Origin: Candidatus Anoxychlamydiales bacterium
GTDB taxonomy: Bacteria > Chlamydiota > Chlamydiia > Chlamydiales > SM23-39
Length of the DNA: 8,801 nt
NCBI GenBank assembly: GCA_011064905.1
Contig: JAAKFW010000051.1
Coordinates: 1 to 8,801, forward strand
Direction of reading: 5' to 3'
This document shows, in pieces, positions 6,357 through 8,801 of this stretch; position 1 is the first letter of the stretch, and every line of letters begins with the position of its first letter. A program made the position numbers and the translations under genes. Under the pieces are notes generated by a model. The model was not told where the DNA came from. It searched no databases and worked only from the letters and a program-made list of their open reading frames with translations.

Positions 6357-6967
6357 CAAAAAAAGAGAAAGCAAAAATCGTTCAAAAAATATTAGATGAG
6401 TATTTCTCAAACCCTAAAATCCCTTTAAAACACACAAATTTATATACTTTTTTGATAGCAGTTTTACTCTCAGCTCAAGCAACCGATAAAAAGGTAAATG
6501 AGACAACCCCAAAAATTTTTGAAAAAGCAGATACTCCTAAAAAAATGCTAAAATTTTCTCAAAAAGAGTTAGAGAAAATAATTAAACCAATTGGTCTTGC
6601 TTCTAAAAAATCAAAAGCAATTTTATCTCTTTCAAAAATTTTAATAGAAAAATTTGGATCTAAAGTTCCTGCCTCTTTTGATAAGCTACAGAGCCTTCCG
6701 GGAGTTGGCCACAAAACAGCTTCTGTAATAATGTCTCAAGGCTTTAATAAAGCAGCATTTCCAGTAGATACTCATATTCATAGATGTGCAAAAAGATGGA
6801 AATTATCAAATGGTAAAAATGTAAAAAAAACAGAAGAAGATTTGAAGAAAATTTTCCCAAAAAGATCTTGGAAAAAATTGCACCTTCAAATTATCTATTT
6901 TGCGAGAAAATATTGCCCTGCAAAAAAACATATCATTAGAAATTGTCCAATTTGCAGTAAAATTTAA
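6353..6967 (+). CDS. nth: Endonuclease III (DNA glycosylase/AP lyase) with non-standard C-terminal Cys cluster
   Basis: Bifunctional base-excision repair enzyme that removes oxidised pyrimidines and cleaves at the abasic site. The helix-hairpin-helix LPGVGHKT contains the catalytic Lys (K121), and PVDTHIHR contains the catalytic Asp (D139); these match K120 and D138 of E. coli Nth. The N-terminal AVLLSAQATDKKVN is also diagnostic. I chose the ATG that overlaps the mnmE stop (ATGA) over a TTG 12 nt upstream, because it gives a normal N-terminus and translational coupling; the result is 204 aa. The iron-sulfur region is odd. Instead of C-x6-C-x2-C-x5-C it has C188-x9-C198-x2-C201 and stops three residues later, so a fourth cysteine is missing. 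The reading frame is otherwise intact, and the enzyme is probably functional. Confidence 0.94.
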   Translation: MTKKEKAKIVQKILDEYFSNPKIPLKHTNLYTFLIAVLLSAQATDKKVNETTPKIFEKADTPKKMLKFSQKELEKIIKPIGLASKKSKAILSLSKILIEKFGSKVPASFDKLQSLPGVGHKTASVIMSQGFNKAAFPVDTHIHRCAKRWKLSNGKNVKKTEEDLKKIFPKRSWKKLHLQIIYFARKYCPAKKHIIRNCPICSKI

Positions 6968-7010
6968 TGAAAAATAAGGAGTTTTTATAAGAATTTTGAG
7001 GAAATAAACA

Positions 7011-7046
7011 AAAAATCTCTTGATTTAGAGCAAAAAGATTGTTTTT
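7011..7046 (+). terminator. Weak terminator candidate downstream of nth
   Basis: AAAAATCT pairs with AGATT-g-TTTTT, with one bulged G, enclosing a small inner stem (CTCT/AGAG). The structure ends in five T about 80 nt after the nth stop. It is AU-rich and imperfect, so this is only a possible end of the mnmE-nth transcript. The rest of 6968-7122 holds no gene that I can see. It does contain a GGGAT/ATCCC hairpin (7109-7123) just beyond the transposase remnant, without a T-run. Confidence 0.25.
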
Positions 7047-7122
7047 ATGCTAAATTTTGGTAAATTGTTCCGTTTTTTGTGTTGAAAGCTGGAATTTTCA
7101 GCCTATTTGGGATCTCTCATCC

Positions 7123-7558
7123 CTATGAAAAACAAATATTTGAAGGATTTAATACTACAATTCTCTTTAAGTTAAAGTAAATCGCTTGCATAAAAACGAC
7201 AAATTGATTTTTGGCAACTCCTCGATAACGAACTCTTCTTTCTCTTTGAGAAAACACTCTTTCATATGGAGAGCGGATCCCACTATACCAACGATCTAGA
7301 TCTCTATTCTTGGAGCGGGACTTATACAATATCCCATATCTAGATAACAAGCTCCCTGAGAGGGACAAGCCTGTTTGAATCCTGATGAATCAGTAACATT
7401 AGCAGGGTAATGGCAATCTTATTAATCAATCCTGTTTGCATATCAACACTGGTATGTTGTTTATAACCATACCAGTATTTATTTTTTCCCTTGCAACCAA
7501 TCTTAGATTGTCTGTCTGCAGAAAACTTAGAAATAGTTTCGTTGTTAAGATTTTCTCA
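7123..7558 (-). pseudogene. IS5-family transposase remnant, frameshifted and internally deleted
   Basis: Three reading frames on the minus strand must be joined to read one transposase. From 7555 the first frame gives ENLNNETISKFSADRQ, then GCKGKNKYWYGYKQHTSVDM and QTGLINKIAIT. At the CCC run at 7405-7407 one base appears lost. The second frame continues ANVTDSSGFKQACPSQGA and then CYLDMGYC, which corresponds to the IS5 ADKGY region with its catalytic Asp. After roughly twenty missing codons the third frame gives DLDRWYSGIRSPYERVFS, containing the R-x3-E of the catalytic Glu, and ends RYRGVAKNQFVVFMQAI... NLKRIVVL. An in-frame TGA lies at 7556-7558. The N-terminal half with the first catalytic Asp is absent. 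The piece is certainly inactive; the family assignment rests on these recognisable blocks. Confidence 0.85.
7123..7558 (-). mobile_element. Remnant of an IS5-family insertion sequence, borders undefined
   Basis: Only the transposase part of the element is recognisable. I searched by eye for matching terminal inverted repeats between about 7060-7125 and 7555-7620 and found none that convinced me, and no flanking target duplication. The left (5') end of the element seems to have been lost where it meets the repeat-protein gene. Confidence 0.6.
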
Positions 7559-7565
7559 AAATAAA

Positions 7566-8801
7566 TTACCCTCTCTTAATGGTTGAATTTTTTATAGGAA
7601 AAAAAGTTTTAAAACCTTTAGCTACTTGGATGATATTATTTGTACCGTTTGATCTATACCACACAACATATACATATCTACCGGTACTATCTGTAGCTAT
7701 TTGAGGCTCTATAGCATCCTCTCCTGAAACAGATAGATTAGGAGCTATTCCGGTTGGCGTTGTAGTTGAATCAGACCAGGTTTGACCAAAATCAGATGAG
7801 ATAGCTACTTGGATGATGGCATCATTTGCACCATCATATCTATACCACACAGCATATACATATCTACCGGAGCTATCTGTTGCTATTTGAGGATTTTCAG
7901 CATCCTGTCCTGAAACAGATAGATTAGGAGCTATTCCGGTTGGCGTTGTAGTTGGACCTGTCCAGGTTTGACCAAAATCAGATGAGATAGCTACTTGGAT
8001 GATATAATTTACATCATCATCTCTATACCACACAGCATATACATATCTACCGGAGCTATCTGTAACTATTTGAGGGATATAAGCACTCTCTCCTGAAACA
8101 GATAGATTAGGAGCTGTTCCGGTTGGCGTTGTAGTTGGACCTGTCCAGGTTTGACCAAAATCAGATGAGATAGCTACTTGGATGATCTGATTTGTACCAT
8201 CATATCTATACCACACAGCATATACATATCTACCGGAGCTATCTGTTGTTATTTGATGGTCACCAGCATTCTCTCCTGAAACAGATAGATTAGGAGTTGT
8301 TGTTCCGGTTGGCGTTGTAGTTGGATCAGACCAGGTTTGACCAAAATCAGATGAGATAACTACTTGGATGATATTATTTGTACCATTTGATCTATCCCAC
8401 ACAGCATATACATATCTACCGGAGCTATCTGTTGCTATTTGAGGATCTACAGCATTCCCTCCTGGATCAGATAGATTAGGAGTTGTTGTTCCGGTTGGCG
8501 TTGTAGTTGGACCAGACCAGGTTTGACCAAAATCAGATGAGATAGCTACTTGGATGATAGTATTTGTACCATTTGATCTATCCCACACAACATATACATA
8601 TCTACCGGTACTATCTGTAGCTATTTGAGGGGCAAAAGCACTCTCTCCTAAAACAGATAGATTAGGAGTTGTTGTTCCGGTTGGCGCTGTAGTTGGATCA
8701 GCCCAGGTCTGAGCAAAATCAGATGAGATAGCTACTTGGATGATATTATTTGTACCATTTGATCTATCCCACACAGCATATACATATCTACCGGAGCTAT
8801 C
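7566..8801 (-). CDS. Partial CDS: tandem Asp-box (BNR/sialidase-type) repeat protein
   Basis: The frame enters from the right edge without a start, so the N-terminus is missing; 411 residues are visible. It consists of six complete units of 61-62 residues and a truncated seventh. The consensus runs DSSGRYVYAVWYRSNG-TN-IIQVAISSDFGQTW, then a Thr/Pro-rich turn (TTTPTGT-PNLSVSG), then A--PQIAT. SSDFGQTW is an exact Asp-box (S-x-D-x-G-x-T-W), the turn motif of sialidase and other beta-propeller blades. Each unit probably forms one blade. No catalytic sialidase Arg/Tyr/Glu set can be assigned here, so glycan binding or a structural surface role is as likely as hydrolysis. The seventh unit breaks off after IIQVA and a 17-residue non-repeat tail follows, next to the IS remnant. 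The C-terminus may therefore be a truncation. G+C is higher than in neighbouring genes. Confidence 0.75.
   Translation of the reverse strand, partial: DSSGRYVYAVWDRSNGTNNIIQVAISSDFAQTWADPTTAPTGTTTPNLSVLGESAFAPQIATDSTGRYVYVVWDRSNGTNTIIQVAISSDFGQTWSGPTTTPTGTTTPNLSDPGGNAVDPQIATDSSGRYVYAVWDRSNGTNNIIQVVISSDFGQTWSDPTTTPTGTTTPNLSVSGENAGDHQITTDSSGRYVYAVWYRYDGTNQIIQVAISSDFGQTWTGPTTTPTGTAPNLSVSGESAYIPQIVTDSSGRYVYAVWYRDDDVNYIIQVAISSDFGQTWTGPTTTPTGIAPNLSVSGQDAENPQIATDSSGRYVYAVWYRYDGANDAIIQVAISSDFGQTWSDSTTTPTGIAPNLSVSGEDAIEPQIATDSTGRYVYVVWYRSNGTNNIIQVAKGFKTFFPIKNSTIKRG
7620..8801 (-). repeat. Tandem array of about 183-186-bp coding repeats
   Basis: Unit borders by the Asp of DSSG, minus strand, are 8801-8616 (running off the edge), 8615-8430, 8429-8244, 8243-8061, 8060-7878, 7877-7692 and a 72-bp fragment at 7691-7620. 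Most positions are identical at DNA level between units, which points to recent duplication or gene conversion. The 3-bp length changes are whole codons: TTTP against TAP, and an inserted Ala in NDA. Confidence 0.95.

Noticed and set aside
6194..6385. Open frame on the minus strand across the mnmE-nth junction
   Set aside because: It is a shadow of two conserved genes, with no supporting motif.
7123..7368. A separate small gene of 81 codons starting at a TTG
   Set aside because: The frame is the C-terminal piece of the decayed transposase; the TTG is an ordinary internal codon and the frame continues upstream to a stop at 7390-7392.
8772..8774. GTG at 8774 as the start of the repeat protein
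   Set aside because: This GTG is the Val of the conserved VW inside a repeat unit, and the frame stays open to the window edge, so the gene is partial.
7620..8801. CRISPR array or noncoding tandem repeats
   Set aside because: Units are about 185 bp, lack short direct repeats with unique spacers, and keep one open frame with codon-sized length changes.
7566..8801. WD40 propeller, because of the recurring VWDR
   Set aside because: The Asp-box SSDFGQTW in each unit, the 61-62-residue period and the absence of GH dipeptides favour a BNR/sialidase-type propeller.

Overview
The window is an AT-rich bacterial chromosome segment that most resembles the phylum Chlamydiae, probably a non-Chlamydiaceae ('environmental') lineage. 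The evidence is mixed. It carries a MOMP-like outer membrane porin of the Legionella_OMP/Simkania type. mnmE overlaps nth head to tail, an adjacency I remember from Chlamydia, and ruvC precedes ruvA. It also has a core-LPS heptosyltransferase, which Chlamydiaceae lack but several environmental chlamydiae have. The genus cannot be fixed from the sequence; Simkania- or Rhabdochlamydia-like organisms are the natural candidates.

Layout, left to right. The start of an unidentified gene (1-76, minus) is fused by a TAATG overlap to the heptosyltransferase gene waaF (76-1110, minus). Diverging from it are ruvC and ruvA (1217-2315, plus), encoding Holliday-junction resolution proteins. A convergent minus-strand gene for an exported, acidic helical-repeat protein (2312-3643) overlaps the ruvA stop codon. 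Its mRNA leader can fold into a hairpin that buries the ribosome binding site. Upstream on the same strand is the MOMP-like porin gene (3774-4781). A 222-bp divergent spacer holding an (AT)11 tract and a good sigma70-type promoter separates it from mnmE-nth (5004-6967, plus), which encode tRNA wobble-uridine modification and base-excision repair.

The right quarter is accessory DNA. A decayed IS5-family transposase (about 7123-7558, minus) has a nonsense codon, a frameshift and an internal deletion. It abuts the 3' end of a gene made almost entirely of near-identical 61-62-residue Asp-box (BNR, sialidase-type) repeats (7566-8801, minus), which is open at the right edge. The repeat DNA is visibly richer in G+C than its neighbours, and its last repeat is cut off where the non-repeat sequence begins.

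The core genes are ordinary housekeeping genes. The parts that merit attention are the regulatory structures around the two exported proteins, the repeat protein with its concentrated variable positions, and the non-standard cysteine cluster of Nth. I did not find a clearly new multi-gene system.
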